A DNA stretch of 64,000 nt from Mesorhizobium sp. M1E.F.Ca.ET.045.02.1.1 (GTDB lineage: Bacteria > Pseudomonadota > Alphaproteobacteria > Rhizobiales > Rhizobiaceae): contig NZ_CP034447.1 of NCBI RefSeq assembly GCF_003952485.1, positions 3,796,501 to 3,860,500 on the forward strand, read 5' to 3'. The notes beneath the pieces are model-generated. The model searched no databases, was not told the DNA's origin, and saw only the letters and a list, made by a program, of their open reading frames with translations. Both the position numbers and the translations under genes were made by a program. Below are positions 25,203 to 35,250 of the stretch, in pieces. The stretch's first letter is position 1, and each line of letters starts with the position of its first letter.

Positions 25203-26417
25203 CTACTTGTCCACCTCCGCCATCACGGGGTCGAGGCTGCCGAGCACGGCGATCATATCCGCCAGATAGCGCGCGTTGGTGACCCCGAAGAGTCCCTGAA
25301 GGTTGACGAACGAGGGTGACCGCACCTTCATGCGGAACGGTTTCGGCGACCCGTCGCTGACGATGTAGAAGCCGAGCTCGCCCTTTGGCGCCTCGATCGC
25401 CGAATAGACCTCGCCCTTCGGCACCTTGAAGCCATAGGCCGACAGGTCGAAATGCTGGATCAGCGCCTCCATCGAACAGTGCACCCGGTCCTTGTCCACC
25501 GGGAAGGCGATTGTCGGCATGTCGATCTGGAACGGCCCGTCGGGCATCTGGTCGAGGCATTGCTCGATGATCCGGACGCTCTCGCGCATTTCCTCGACCC
25601 GGCATCGCCAGCGTGCATAGCAATCGCCCTCTTGCCTGGTGATGACCCTGAAATCGAGCTGGTCGTAAATTTCGTAAGGCTCGTCGCGGCGGATATCCCA
25701 GTCGACGCCCGAGGCGCGCAGGTTCGGGCCGCTCAGGCCGAGATCGATGCCGTCTTCGGGCGAAATCACACCGATCCCTTGCGTGCGTTTCAGGAACACC
25801 CGATTGCTGTCGAGCAACCGTTCATAGTCGCGGATCCGGTTCGGGAAGATGTCGCAGAACTCTCGGATCTTAGGGAAGAACCCATCGGGCAGGTCCTCGC
25901 GCACGCCGCCGACCCGGCAGAATGAGGTGTGCATCCGCGCCCCGCTGATCATCTCCAGCAGGTCCATGATCATTTCGCGCTCGCGCATGGCGTAAAGCAG
26001 CGCGGTCATGGCGCCCAGGTCCATCGGAAGCGCGCCGGTGATCAGGAGATGGCCGGAAATTCGCGCCAGTTCCGCCATCAGCACGCGGATATATTGCGCG
26101 CGGACAGGTGCCTGGATGCCCAGGAGCTTCTCCACCGCAAGCGCGAAGGCCAGGTTGTTCGAGGGTGGACAGAGGTAGTCCAGCCGGTCGGTCAGCGGAA
26201 AAATCTGGGTGTAGGCGAAACTCTCGGCCAGTTTCTCGGTGCCGCGGTGGAGGTAGCCGATATGCGGGTCCACGCGCGCGACATATTCGCCATCCAGTTC
26301 GAGGACGAGCCGCAGCACGCCATGCGTACTGGGATGCTGTGGGCCGAGGTTGAGAAGCACCTCCCTGGTGTTGGGCGTATCGGCTTCCGGCCGGCTCAGT
26401 TCCGTGACTTCGGTCAT
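25203..26417 (-). CDS. nuoD: NADH-quinone oxidoreductase subunit D
   Basis: 49-kDa quinone-site subunit. LNLGPQHPSTHGVLRLVLEL, with its conserved His, forms part of the quinone pocket. Others are HIGYLHRGTEKL, RLDYLCPPSNNLAF and ARMHTSFCRVGGVREDLP, and the C-terminus ends FGVTNARYLADMIAVLGSLD. 404 aa. Start at 26417 (MTEVTEL), one base after the nuoC stop. Confidence 0.97.
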   Translation of the reverse strand: MTEVTELSRPEADTPNTREVLLNLGPQHPSTHGVLRLVLELDGEYVARVDPHIGYLHRGTEKLAESFAYTQIFPLTDRLDYLCPPSNNLAFALAVEKLLGIQAPVRAQYIRVLMAELARISGHLLITGALPMDLGAMTALLYAMREREMIMDLLEMISGARMHTSFCRVGGVREDLPDGFFPKIREFCDIFPNRIRDYERLLDSNRVFLKRTQGIGVISPEDGIDLGLSGPNLRASGVDWDIRRDEPYEIYDQLDFRVITRQEGDCYARWRCRVEEMRESVRIIEQCLDQMPDGPFQIDMPTIAFPVDKDRVHCSMEALIQHFDLSAYGFKVPKGEVYSAIEAPKGELGFYIVSDGSPKPFRMKVRSPSFVNLQGLFGVTNARYLADMIAVLGSLDPVMAEVDK

Positions 26418-26418
26418 C

Positions 26419-26982
26419 TCAAGTCCCGGGTGTGGAACGGCCTCCCTGTGGAATGTCCTTGGTGGCAAGGTCGGGCTGCGTCGGCGGCGGACCCTCTGCG
26501 CCGAACGGGTTCAGCTTGTCCTTGTAGCCGCGGAGCGGAAAGTCCTTGCGCTGCGGGAAGCCCTCGAACCCTTCCCACATATAGATCCGGCGCAGGTCGG
26601 GGTGGCCTTCGAACCTGATCCCGTACATATCCCAGGCCTCGCGCTCATGCCAGTTGGCGGTGCGCCAGACCCCCGTCACCGACGGAACCCGCGGCGGATC
26701 GCCGAGGCGGCACTTGATCCGCACACGCCATTTGTTCGGCAGCGAAAAGAGGTGGTACACCGCCTCATAGCGCGGTGCTTCTGGGTAGTGATCGACCCCG
26801 CAGATGTCGGACAGGAAATCGAACCGCAGCGCCGGGTGTTCCTTGAGGAACCGGCAAAGCTCGACGATCATGCCAGGCGGAGCGGCGAAAGCGTGAACCC
26901 CGTGCGAGAAACCAAGCTGCTCGATCGTCCCGCCGAAGCGTTCCACGATCAGGGCAGGGATGAGGGGTGTCTCCACGCTCAT
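26419..26982 (-). CDS. nuoC: NADH-quinone oxidoreductase subunit C
   Basis: 30-kDa subunit of the connecting module. Contains [40 protein letters not shown] and the family signature [20 protein letters not shown]. 187 aa. The start overlaps the nuoB stop as ATGA, showing coupling. Confidence 0.95.
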   Translation of the reverse strand: MSVETPLIPALIVERFGGTIEQLGFSHGVHAFAAPPGMIVELCRFLKEHPALRFDFLSDICGVDHYPEAPRYEAVYHLFSLPNKWRVRIKCRLGDPPRVPSVTGVWRTANWHEREAWDMYGIRFEGHPDLRRIYMWEGFEGFPQRKDFPLRGYKDKLNPFGAEGPPPTQPDLATKDIPQGGRSTPGT

Positions 26983-27482
26983 GGCACTGCGGCCCGTTCC
27001 GCAGGCGCCCCTGCCAGCGCCCTGGATTTCTTGATCTTCTCCTGAAGCAGGAGGAAGCCGTGCATCAGCGCCTCGGGCCGTGGCGGGCAGCCGGGCACAT
27101 GCACGTCCACCGGCACGAAGGTCTCGGCTCCCTGCACCACCGCATAGGTGTTGTAGACACCGCCCGAGATCGCGCAGGTGCCCATGGCGATGACCCAGCG
27201 AGGCTCCGGCATCTGGTCATAGAGCCGGCGCACCACGGGAGCGAATTTCCGCGTTATGGTGCCGGCGATGATCATCACGTCGGACTGGCGCGGCGAAGGC
27301 CGGAACACCACGCCGAAGCGGTCGAGATCGTAGCGGGCACAGCCCGCCGAGATCATCTCGATGGCGCAGCAGGCGATGCCGAAGGTCTCCGGCCACAGCG
27401 CCGACCTCCGGCCCCAGCTGATCAGGCTGTCGGCCGTGGTGAACAGGACACTGTCGCGGATGGCGTTGTTTACACCTCCCAT
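26979..27482 (-). CDS. nuoB: NADH-quinone oxidoreductase subunit B
   Basis: Carries cluster N2, the last iron-sulfur centre before quinone. The tandem cysteines lie in [14 protein letters not shown]; the others are in [10 protein letters not shown] and [15 protein letters not shown]. 167 aa. It overlaps the end of nuoA by 13 bases and continues into nuoC by ATGA. Confidence 0.96.
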   Translation of the reverse strand: MGGVNNAIRDSVLFTTADSLISWGRRSALWPETFGIACCAIEMISAGCARYDLDRFGVVFRPSPRQSDVMIIAGTITRKFAPVVRRLYDQMPEPRWVIAMGTCAISGGVYNTYAVVQGAETFVPVDVHVPGCPPRPEALMHGFLLLQEKIKKSRALAGAPAERAAVP

Positions 27483-27835
27483 TCCAGCGCTCCCTTCAGC
27501 CAGGCGTAGGCGAAGCCCACGAGAAGCAGCAATATGAAGACGAACATCTCGACATAGCCGACCGGCCCGATTTCCTTCAGGACGACGGCCCAGGGAAACA
27601 GGAACATCGTCTCGACATCGAAGACGACAAACAGGATCGCGAGGATGAAGAACTGCACCCTGAAGCGGCCGCCGGCGGCCTCACCAGCCGGGTCCATGCC
27701 GCATTCGTAGGGCATGTTCTTTGCGGGGTAGGGATTGGACGGGCGCAGCAGCGAGGAAACAAAAAGGGTAGCTGTCGCCACCAGAACAATTCCGGCGACC
27801 ATGAACAGTACCGGCAGGAACTCCATTCCGGTCAC
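27470..27835 (-). CDS. nuoA: NADH-quinone oxidoreductase subunit A
   Basis: Small three-helix membrane subunit. Conserved loop [18 protein letters not shown] (with the redox-sensitive Cys), then [20 protein letters not shown] and a final helix. 121 aa. First of the A-to-G block; about 150 bases separate it from nuoN upstream in the same direction. Confidence 0.95.
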   Translation of the reverse strand: MTGMEFLPVLFMVAGIVLVATATLFVSSLLRPSNPYPAKNMPYECGMDPAGEAAGGRFRVQFFILAILFVVFDVETMFLFPWAVVLKEIGPVGYVEMFVFILLLLVGFAYAWLKGALEWEV

Positions 27836-27960
27836 GTCGCACAGCCCCGGTCACCCGCCGCGGGCTTTGCTCAGGCCGCCACCGACGCCTTGAGGCCGGT
27901 GATGCGGGCGCCCTGGAAGCGACAAGGGCATTCCTTTCTAGTTCGCCAGAGTATTCCGAC

Positions 27961-27984
27961 GATTGGATCATTGCAAATCCAATC
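27961..27984 (-). promoter_or_regulatory. Intercistronic hairpin between nuoN and nuoA
   Basis: GATTGGA (27961-27967) and TCCAATC (27978-27984) form a perfect 7-bp stem with a 10-base loop, three bases after the nuoN stop. There is no T-run, so this is more likely an RNA processing or stability element than a terminator. Confidence 0.4.
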
Positions 27985-27986
27985 GA

Positions 27987-29426
27987 TCAGCCGCTGGTTG
28001 CTGCATGTTGGGCAAGCCTTAGAAACCACGCCGGAAATAGGCCGATGCCGATGGTGCCTGCAGCGGTGAAGGCGAGCGTGGCGCGGACCGAGGGCGTCAG
28101 CGCCGGCACGAACGCGCCTTCCGGCTCGCGCATGTAGATCACCATCACGATGCGGATATAGAAGTAAGCAGCAACGGCACTCAGCAGCACTGCGATCACC
28201 GCCAGCATGACGAAGCCCCGCTCGACGAGCGCGACCAGCACGTAGAACTTGGCGAAGAACCCGGCTGTCGGCGGGATGCCGGCCAACGAAAACAGATAAA
28301 GCAGCATCAGAAGCGCCAGCCCGCGATGCGACTTGGCGAAGCCAGCGTAGTCGTCGATGACCTCGCCCGAGAAATCGCCGTTCCGCATCATGATCACGGT
28401 GCCGAAGATGCCGAGGTTCATGAATGCATAGATCAGCAAATAGAGCATCACGCTGGCCACTCCGTCCGCACCGCCGGCCGCCACACCGAACATGGCGAAC
28501 CCGGCATGGGCGATGCTGGAATAGGCCAGAAGGCGCTTGAAATTGTCCTGCACCAGCGCCACGAAACTACCTAGCGCCATTGTCACGGCTGCAATGACCG
28601 CGACGATGATCCAGGCGTTCGAGGCTGCGACCAGCGGGTTGAGGAACACCCGCAGGATCACGGCGAAGCCCGCTGCCTTGGGCCCCACCGACATGAAGGC
28701 GGTGATCGTCGTCGGCGCGCCTTCATAGACGTCCGGTACCCACATATGGAACGGCACGGCGCCGACCTTGAATGCCAGCCCCGCGACGATAAAGACCACG
28801 GCCAGAAGCAATCCGGGATCGAGCGGACCACCGGTCGCCGCCGCAGCCATCCTGTCCAACTGCGTGGTGCCGACGAGCCCGTAGACCAGCGAAACGCCGT
28901 AAAGGAAAATCCCGGTCGAGACCCCGCCAAGGATCACGAATTTCAGCGCCGCTTCGTTCGACCGCTGCTGCCGCCGCAGGAAACCGGTCAGCACATAGGT
29001 GCAGAGCACCATCAGTTCGAGGCCTACATAGATCGACAGGAGGTCGATCGCCGAGGCCATGATCATCATTCCCGAAAGCGCCAGGAGCAGCAGTACATAG
29101 TATTCACTGCTCCCGATCCTCTCGATCTCGGCATATCTTCGCGAAAGAAGGAATGTCAGAACTGTAGCCAGGTAGAACACGACCTTGAAGAAGACCGCGA
29201 AGCGGTCGGCGATGAACATGCCCGAGTAAGCCGGCCGCACCTCGTCAGCCAGCATGAGTGTTGCAACGGCGGCAATCAGCACGATCGCGACTGAAGCCCA
29301 GACAAGGAAATGTTCCTGCTCCTTGCGCACAAGCTGCCCCAGGATCAGCAGGATGCAGGCCCCGGTAACCACCACGATCTCGGGCAGGCTCGCCAGGATC
29401 GACTGGAAAAGCAAGGCGGCGGTCAT
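27987..29426 (-). CDS. nuoN: NADH-quinone oxidoreductase subunit N
   Basis: Antiporter-like proton-pumping subunit, 479 aa and about 14 helices. The N-terminus is MTAALLFQSILASLPEIVVV. Central residues include YVGLELMVLCTYVLTGF (conserved Glu), LAFKVGAVPFHMWVPDVYEG with the conserved Lys and His, and LLAYSSIAHAGFAM. The C-terminal half has LFSLAGIPPTAGFFAKFYVL. ATG at 29426 overlaps the nuoM stop; the longer frame upstream is nuoM read out of frame. Confidence 0.96.
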   Translation of the reverse strand: MTAALLFQSILASLPEIVVVTGACILLILGQLVRKEQEHFLVWASVAIVLIAAVATLMLADEVRPAYSGMFIADRFAVFFKVVFYLATVLTFLLSRRYAEIERIGSSEYYVLLLLALSGMMIMASAIDLLSIYVGLELMVLCTYVLTGFLRRQQRSNEAALKFVILGGVSTGIFLYGVSLVYGLVGTTQLDRMAAAATGGPLDPGLLLAVVFIVAGLAFKVGAVPFHMWVPDVYEGAPTTITAFMSVGPKAAGFAVILRVFLNPLVAASNAWIIVAVIAAVTMALGSFVALVQDNFKRLLAYSSIAHAGFAMFGVAAGGADGVASVMLYLLIYAFMNLGIFGTVIMMRNGDFSGEVIDDYAGFAKSHRGLALLMLLYLFSLAGIPPTAGFFAKFYVLVALVERGFVMLAVIAVLLSAVAAYFYIRIVMVIYMREPEGAFVPALTPSVRATLAFTAAGTIGIGLFPAWFLRLAQHAATSG

Positions 29427-30898
29427 TGGGCGCCCCCCTTGCCGTGCACCTGCGCCAGAAGATGCCCCACCGAGGCGTCGATGATTCCGAGAAAGGGCTT
29501 CGGATAGAGTCCGATCCAAACAACGAAAACGGCCAACGGCAGGATCGCCGCCATCTCGCGGGCGTTCACGTCGCGGATCTTGAACCGCAAGCCAACGCTG
29601 GCCGGGCCAAGCGCGACTTTCCTGTACATGCCAAGCAGATAGGCCGCTCCCAGCAAGGCCCCCAGCACGGCGACACCGCCGATAGCCAGGTTGGCGGCGA
29701 ACGCGCCCGACAGGACCAGCAACTCGCCCACGAAAGAATTCGTTCCCGGCAGCGCCATAGATGACAAGGCGAACAGTGCAAGAAGCGCCGTATAGACCGG
29801 CGCCACCTTCATCAGCCCGCCGTAATCCGCGATGCTGCGGGTATGGGTCCGCTCGTAGATAAGGCCCACGAACAGGAACAACGCTCCCGTCGTTACGCCG
29901 TGATTGAACATTTGTAGGATGCCGCCCTCGAGCCCACGCAGGTTCAGCGTGAAAATTCCCAATGTCACCAGGCCCATGTGGCTGATGCTGGAATAGGCCA
30001 CCAGCTTCTTCAGATCGTCCTGCGCCAGGGCGAGCAAGCCGCCATAAACGATAGCTACCGCCGACAGGACCAGCATCAGCGTCGAATAATGCGCCGTCGC
30101 CTGAGGCAACATTGGCAGCGAGAACCGCAGGAACCCGTAAGCGCCCATCTTCAGGAGCACAGCGGCGAGGATGATGCTGCCGGCCGTCGGTGCCTGCACA
30201 TGAGCGTCCGGCAGCCAGGTATGAACCGGGACCATCGGCACCTTGACCGCGAAGGCGATCAGGAAGGCAAAAAACAGCCATGACTGGACCTGGAACGGCA
30301 AATCCTGCGCCATCAGGGTGCGGATATCGAAGGTCTCGCCACCGTGGAAATAGAGCACGATGACACCGATCAGGAACATGAGGCTGCCTGCCAGCGTGTA
30401 GAGGAAGAACTTGAATGCTGCATAGATCCGGCCGTCGCCACCCCAGACGCCGATGATTACGTACATCGGGATCAGCATTGCCTCCCAGAAGACGTAGAAC
30501 AGGAACAGGTCCAGCGCGCAGAACACGCCCAGCATCAGCGCCTGCATTGCCAGCAGGCTGACCATGAACTCCTTCACCTTGCGGTCGATCGCAGTCCACG
30601 AGGCGAGCACGCAGATCCAGCCCAACAACGCGGTCAGGAACACGAAGAGCGCGCTGATCCCGTCAATACCAAGTGCGTAAGTGATGCCCAGCGTGGGCAC
30701 CCATGGGCGCGTCTCTGTGAACTGCATCCCGTAGGTAGAGGTGTCAAAGCCGCTCAACATGGCGATACAAAGCGCGAAGTCGAGGATCGTGACACCCAGT
30801 GCCGTCCACCGCACCACATCGTCATTGCGGATAAACATCAGCGCCGTTGCCCCGACGGCTGGCGTGAAGACGATGAGGCTAAGCAGGGGGACCGCCAT
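29423..30898 (-). CDS. nuoM: NADH-quinone oxidoreductase subunit M
   Basis: Antiporter-like subunit, 491 aa. Motifs: YVFWEAMLIPMYVIIGVWGG (conserved Glu), AFAVKVPMVPVHTWLPDAHV (Lys and His), GSIILAAVLLKMGAYGFLRF, LVAYSSISHMGLVTLG and ALSSMALPGTNSFVGELLVL. ATG 30898 (MAVPLLSLIVFTP) fits the family and leaves 8 bases after the preceding stop; the ATG at 30916 would overlap. Confidence 0.96.
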   Translation of the reverse strand: MAVPLLSLIVFTPAVGATALMFIRNDDVVRWTALGVTILDFALCIAMLSGFDTSTYGMQFTETRPWVPTLGITYALGIDGISALFVFLTALLGWICVLASWTAIDRKVKEFMVSLLAMQALMLGVFCALDLFLFYVFWEAMLIPMYVIIGVWGGDGRIYAAFKFFLYTLAGSLMFLIGVIVLYFHGGETFDIRTLMAQDLPFQVQSWLFFAFLIAFAVKVPMVPVHTWLPDAHVQAPTAGSIILAAVLLKMGAYGFLRFSLPMLPQATAHYSTLMLVLSAVAIVYGGLLALAQDDLKKLVAYSSISHMGLVTLGIFTLNLRGLEGGILQMFNHGVTTGALFLFVGLIYERTHTRSIADYGGLMKVAPVYTALLALFALSSMALPGTNSFVGELLVLSGAFAANLAIGGVAVLGALLGAAYLLGMYRKVALGPASVGLRFKIRDVNAREMAAILPLAVFVVWIGLYPKPFLGIIDASVGHLLAQVHGKGGAQ

Positions 30899-30906
30899 GG
30901 CGCCCT

Positions 30907-32667
30907 CTACCGCCACGCCGCAGCGAATACCGCGATGGCCGCGATCACACCTGCGATCATCGCCAGCGCGTAGTTGGTGACGACGCCGCTCTGGAGCCGC
31001 CGCAGTAGCCCGCCGCCTCGAATGATCGCGCGGGCGACGCCGTTCACGAGCGCATCAACGCCGTGGAGATCGATCCGCAGGCCTGCCTGTGCCGCCCCGT
31101 GCAGGAAGGGCAGCGCCGCGGTTTCGGAGACGTCGCTCACCGCCTTCTCGTAGCGCGCCAGCGGTTTTTCGGCGAGCCACATGAAGTGCCGCGCGCCCAT
31201 GCGGTAGAACCAGTCTGTATCGATGCTGATCGTATTCTCGGGGTCGAGCGCCTTGAGGAACATGACGAAGCCCAAGGCGGTGAACATCAGCACGCCGAGG
31301 CTCTCGGTGATGTGGACGGCAGTGTAGGGTTCGAAGTCGACCGGATGAGGCAGAAGCGCATAGAGCGTCTGGGGGAATACGCCGATCGCAATGCAGAGCA
31401 CGGCCGCCATGCCCATCGCAACCAGCATGTTGCGCGGCGGTTCTCGCGCCTCCAGTCCTTGGTCCTTGCCGAAGAACATGTAGTAGGGGAGCTTGAGGCC
31501 GGTGTGCAGGAAGGTCCCTGACGACGCCATCGTCAGCGCCAGCACCACCAGCGCGCGATGATCCTGTCCGGCGGCGGCCACCACCATCGACTTGGTCACG
31601 AAGCCAGAGAAGAACGGGAATGCCGAGATCGCAAAGGCGCCAACCATGTAGAGCGCAACCGTTACCGGCATGGTTTTGTAGAGCCCTCCCAGTTCGGTGA
31701 GCTTGCGCCGCCCCGTGACATGGATCACCGCCCCGGCGCCCATGAAGAGGAGCGCCTTGTAGAGGATATGTGCGAAGGCATGGCTGACGGCGCCGTTCAC
31801 CGCCATCTCGGTCCCGATGCCGATGCCTGCCACCATGTAGCCGACCTGGCTGACGATGTGATACGCCAGGAGCCGCCGGCAATCGTTCTCCAGCACCGCG
31901 TAGATGACCCCGTAAAGCGCCATCACTGTGCCGAGCCAGACGAGAAGATCGGTCCCCGGAAACGCGCGCGCCAGCACATAGACAGCGGTCTTCGTGGTGA
32001 AGGCGCTCATGAATACGGCCCCGGTGACGGTCGCTTCCGGGTAGGCGTCGGTCAGCCAGGCGTTCAGCGGAGGCACAGCGGCGTTGAGCAGGAACCCGGC
32101 AAGGATCAGGCAGGTGCCGAAGTCCAGTCCCCCTTCGACCGGACCGAAGAGCAGCGAACCGGTGGCGAACCCACGGAGAATGATGCCGCCGAGCAGAACG
32201 ACGCCGCCGGTGACATGGACCATGAGGTAGCGGAAACCAGCACGGAATGCCGGCTCGCCGCGCTGGGCAAAGACCAGGTAGGCGGAGGCAAACGTCATAC
32301 CTTCCCAGAACAGGAACAGGGTCAGATAATCGCCGGCGAACACGACGCCGAGCGCGCTGCCGACGTAGACGAACGCCGCCACATGCTGGCCTGCGCGCGT
32401 CAGATGCAATGCATAGACCGTGCCGATCAATGCCATGATGCTGAAAACGGTGGCGAAGAGGACACTTAGCTTGTCGACCTTCGCAATTATGATTTGCTGC
32501 CCGATGAACCGAGCCGCGCCGTAGCTGCCGGGATGCATCGTCAGCACGGCGAGGATCGCCAGCGTCGGGATCAGCAGCACATAGGCCTTGCGGACGGACC
32601 CTCTTAGGAAGGGAAGGGGAAGCGCGCCGAGAATGAACAGCAGGCCGGGATGGACGAAGTCAGTCAT
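30907..32667 (-). CDS. NuoL/MrpD-like antiporter subunit with C-terminal extension
   Basis: 586 aa, about 14 core helices plus a C-terminal extension with a last membrane helix. Core motifs: LFLFWEGMTFASAYLVFAQR (conserved Glu), LLNAAVPPLNAWLTDAYPEA, FTTKTAVYVLARAF, LLAYHIVSQVGYMVAGI and HAFAHILYKALLFMGAGAVI. The region from about residue 470 (DWFYRMGARHFMWLAEKPLA) and the ending VTNYALAMIAGVIAAIAVF recall the NuoL lateral-helix tail. Likely fills the NuoL role or an extra proton path. It is one of two NuoL/MrpD-type genes here in addition to M and N; annotation as nuoL or mrpD is arguable. Confidence 0.88.
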   Translation of the reverse strand: MTDFVHPGLLFILGALPLPFLRGSVRKAYVLLIPTLAILAVLTMHPGSYGAARFIGQQIIIAKVDKLSVLFATVFSIMALIGTVYALHLTRAGQHVAAFVYVGSALGVVFAGDYLTLFLFWEGMTFASAYLVFAQRGEPAFRAGFRYLMVHVTGGVVLLGGIILRGFATGSLLFGPVEGGLDFGTCLILAGFLLNAAVPPLNAWLTDAYPEATVTGAVFMSAFTTKTAVYVLARAFPGTDLLVWLGTVMALYGVIYAVLENDCRRLLAYHIVSQVGYMVAGIGIGTEMAVNGAVSHAFAHILYKALLFMGAGAVIHVTGRRKLTELGGLYKTMPVTVALYMVGAFAISAFPFFSGFVTKSMVVAAAGQDHRALVVLALTMASSGTFLHTGLKLPYYMFFGKDQGLEAREPPRNMLVAMGMAAVLCIAIGVFPQTLYALLPHPVDFEPYTAVHITESLGVLMFTALGFVMFLKALDPENTISIDTDWFYRMGARHFMWLAEKPLARYEKAVSDVSETAALPFLHGAAQAGLRIDLHGVDALVNGVARAIIRGGGLLRRLQSGVVTNYALAMIAGVIAAIAVFAAAWR

Positions 32668-32914
32668 AATAGTCCTCGCGCCGCATCAGCCCGCACCGAT
32701 GGCCAAGAAACTTGGACACGAAGATCAGAAGCACGCAGGAGCCGAAGCCATAGAAAGCAGACCAGCCAGGCAGCCGGTCCCACAGGTATTCGGCGTGGTC
32801 GCGGAAGACCAGAAAGTCGGCCACGGCGACCAGGACGAGCACCAGATAGAATAGCCGGCGACGACGCGTCGCATATCTATGATCGCCAAAGAAATCGACG
32901 ACGCGCTTGATCAT
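32660..32914 (-). CDS. 84-aa two-helix membrane protein in the nuo cluster
   Basis: Begins MIKRVVDFFGDHRYATRRRR, then a hydrophobic helix LFYLVLVLVAVADFLVF, a loop with HAEYLWDRLPGW and a second helix YGFGSCVLLIFVSKFLG. The end is charged. It overlaps the upstream gene by ATGA and the downstream gene by 8 bases, so it is translated with them. It is not a canonical complex I subunit; I do not recognise the family. It may be an assembly or accessory subunit of this isozyme. Confidence 0.75.
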   Translation of the reverse strand: MIKRVVDFFGDHRYATRRRRLFYLVLVLVAVADFLVFRDHAEYLWDRLPGWSAFYGFGSCVLLIFVSKFLGHRCGLMRREDYYD

Positions 32915-34365
32915 CTGACGATCCTTTCCGCCAGGGCAAGGAAATAGTCCGGGAAGATGCCCATCAACACCGACAGGATGGCGGTCGCGACCAGCGGGAT
33001 CGTCAACATTGGAATTTCACGAACGGTCGCCGGCCATTCCCGCGCCTCCGTCCCGAAGAAGGCGACATAGCTGATCGGCAGGAAGTAGGCGGCGTTCAAG
33101 ACGGAACTTATCAGGAGCACGATAAGGAACGGGGTCTGCCCGGCCTCCGCAGAGCCGAGCGCCAGATACCACTTGCTGATGAAGCCCGCCGCGGGCGGCA
33201 CGCCGATCATGCTGAGCGAGCCGACGAAGAACGCTCCCATCGTCCAGGGCAGCCTGCGGCCGATGCCGGCCATGTCGCTGATGTTGCGTTTGCCGGACGC
33301 GCAGTAGATCGAACCGGCGCAGAAAAACAGCGTGATCTTCGAGAAGGCATGCGCCGCGATGTGGATGATGCCCCCGACCATCGCGACGGGTGACAGCAGA
33401 ACCGCGCCCAGCAGGACGTAGGAGAGTTGGCTGACCGTCGAATAGGCGAGCCGAGCCTTCAGATCGTCCCGCGTCAGGGCGTAGATGGACGCCATCAGGA
33501 TCGTGAACGAGACGATATAGGCCGTAACGATGCCAAGCCCCAGTCCCCCCACCAGCCCTGCGCCGAAGACATGGAACACCACGCGCAGCACGCAGAACAC
33601 ACCCATCTTGACGACGGCCACCGCATGCAGGAGCGCGCTTACCGGTGTCGGTGCCACCATCGCGGCAGGCAGCCAGGCGTGCATCGGCATCACCGCGGCC
33701 TTGGCGAAGCCGAAGAGGTAGCAGAAATAGATGATGGTCAGCAGCGACGCCGATGCGTCGACCCTCGCCAGCAGTCCCCCCGCCACAAAGTCGAGCGACC
33801 CTGCAATCTGGTAAGTCAACGCAAGCGCGGCCAGAAGCACACTTTTTGACGCGCCCATCAAATAGACGAGGTACTTGCGGCTGCCCGCCCATCCCTCCTC
33901 GTCCTCATGGTGGTAGACAAGCGGATAGGTCACAAGGCTCAGCGCCTCGTAGAAGATTACCAGCGTGAACAGGTTGGCGGCGAAGGCGCCGCCGGCGGCT
34001 GCTGCGAGACTGGCGGCGAAGCAGGCGAAGAACCGGGTCTGCGCATGCTCATTCAAGTGCCGCATGTAACCGATGGAATAGATCGACGCCACGATCCACA
34101 GCAGCGACGAGACGGTGGCAAACACCATGCCGAGCGCATCGACGCGGAAAGCGAAGTCGATCCCTGGCAGAATTTCGAACAGGCGCAAATCGATTGTCCC
34201 GCCCGCCAGCACCGTGGGCGCCATCGAGGCGACAATTGCGAACATGGCGATCGCGGCCAACGGCGAGACGGCATCGCGAAGTTTCTCGCGCTTATCTAGA
34301 AGGAGTACTGCAAGAGCCGCAAGAATTGCGACGGCGACGGCAAGCAGTGGCCGGATCGATATCAC
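32911..34365 (-). CDS. Second NuoL/MrpD-like antiporter subunit
   Basis: 484 aa from a GTG start (MISIRPLLAVAVAI), three bases after nuoK. Motifs: IYSIGYMRHLNEHAQTRFFA (NuoL/Mrp-type loop), LFTLVIFYEALSLVTYPLVY (conserved Glu), FGFAKAAVMPMHAWLPAAMV (Lys, His), PVSALLHAVAVVKMGVF, and HAFSKITLFFCAGSIYCASG. It lacks the long NuoL C-terminal lateral helix, so it resembles Mrp subunit D. Together with M, N and the 586-aa protein the cluster encodes four antiporter-like subunits, one more than the usual three. Confidence 0.9.
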   Translation of the reverse strand: MISIRPLLAVAVAILAALAVLLLDKREKLRDAVSPLAAIAMFAIVASMAPTVLAGGTIDLRLFEILPGIDFAFRVDALGMVFATVSSLLWIVASIYSIGYMRHLNEHAQTRFFACFAASLAAAAGGAFAANLFTLVIFYEALSLVTYPLVYHHEDEEGWAGSRKYLVYLMGASKSVLLAALALTYQIAGSLDFVAGGLLARVDASASLLTIIYFCYLFGFAKAAVMPMHAWLPAAMVAPTPVSALLHAVAVVKMGVFCVLRVVFHVFGAGLVGGLGLGIVTAYIVSFTILMASIYALTRDDLKARLAYSTVSQLSYVLLGAVLLSPVAMVGGIIHIAAHAFSKITLFFCAGSIYCASGKRNISDMAGIGRRLPWTMGAFFVGSLSMIGVPPAAGFISKWYLALGSAEAGQTPFLIVLLISSVLNAAYFLPISYVAFFGTEAREWPATVREIPMLTIPLVATAILSVLMGIFPDYFLALAERIVR

Positions 34366-34368
34366 CGG

Positions 34369-34671
34369 CTATCCTTTCATAATGGTCACTTCGTCGACCT
34401 TGAGAGTGGACTTGTTCCTCGCGAGGGCGACCAAGATACCAAGGGCAACGGCAACCTCCGCCGCAGTGATTGCGATGACGAAGATTGCAAATATCTGCCC
34501 GCGGAAGTCGTCGTAGTAATGCCCGAAAGCGATAAAATTGATGTTGACCGAATTGAGCAACAGTTCCAGAGACATCAGCACGACCAAAATATTGCGCCTG
34601 AGCAGTACGCCCCCCGCTCCGATTACGAACAGGACCACTCCGAGCACGACATACCACCACAGCGGCACCAT
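34369..34671 (-). CDS. nuoK: NADH-quinone oxidoreductase subunit K
   Basis: 100-aa three-helix membrane subunit. Conserved [20 protein letters not shown] (membrane Glu) and [20 protein letters not shown] (second membrane Glu). The ATG at 34671 overlaps the nuoJ stop (TGATG); a GTG one codon upstream is possible. Confidence 0.95.
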   Translation of the reverse strand: MVPLWWYVVLGVVLFVIGAGGVLLRRNILVVLMSLELLLNSVNINFIAFGHYYDDFRGQIFAIFVIAITAAEVAVALGILVALARNKSTLKVDEVTIMKG

Positions 34672-35171
34672 CACCGCGGCTCCTTCCGCGCCAGCACGAT
34701 GGCGCCTACCAGCGCCGCCAGCAGGATGATGGAGGCGACTTCAAACGGTAGGAGATAGTCTGCGAAAAGCGTTGTGCTGAGCTGCCTGACCTCACCGCTG
34801 GTGCGCATTGCGACGGGCTTGGCGACCGAATAGCGATCGCTCCTGAGCACCAGTACAAGCATCTCGACCCCGAGCAAGACGAGCAGCACCAGGGCAGGCA
34901 GATTGCTGCCCGGCAAGAACCGCTGCAACACCGCTTCGCGTACATCAATCATCATGATCACGAATAGGAACAGGACCATGATCGCGCCGACATAGACAAA
35001 AATCTGGATGACTGCGAGCAACGGCGCCTCGAGCAAGACGAAGATCGCCGATATCTGAAGGAAACACGCCATCAGCGCCAATGCGCTGTGAACTGGGTTC
35101 CGCGCCAAGACCAAGGTCAGAGCCGCGACTACGGACGCCGCCGCGAACAGAAGAAAGAACCCCTGATCCAT
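34671..35171 (-). CDS. nuoJ: NADH-quinone oxidoreductase subunit J
   Basis: 166-aa membrane subunit. Signatures: [40 protein letters not shown] and [14 protein letters not shown]. The last helix is [21 protein letters not shown] 35171 (MDQGFFLLF) is preceded by GGAGGAG at good spacing; the upstream frame is not needed. First gene of the long minus-strand unit J-K-...-G. Confidence 0.95.
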   Translation of the reverse strand: MDQGFFLLFAAASVVAALTLVLARNPVHSALALMACFLQISAIFVLLEAPLLAVIQIFVYVGAIMVLFLFVIMMIDVREAVLQRFLPGSNLPALVLLVLLGVEMLVLVLRSDRYSVAKPVAMRTSGEVRQLSTTLFADYLLPFEVASIILLAALVGAIVLARKEPR

Positions 35172-35250
35172 CGACGCCGCTCCTCCGACGCGAACTGTCG
35201 CCCGGCGCAACAGGGTCGGACTTGAGATAGCTGTCCACTTCCGTTCGCAA

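Noticed and set aside
29427..30599. N-terminal extension of the nuoN frame (870 aa in total)
   Set aside because: The extension is nuoM read in another frame; NuoN starts at the ATG overlapping the nuoM stop.
31558..32469. Plus-strand open frame of 303 aa opposite the 586-aa antiporter subunit
   Set aside because: Asp/Glu/His/Gln-rich antisense shadow without any motif.
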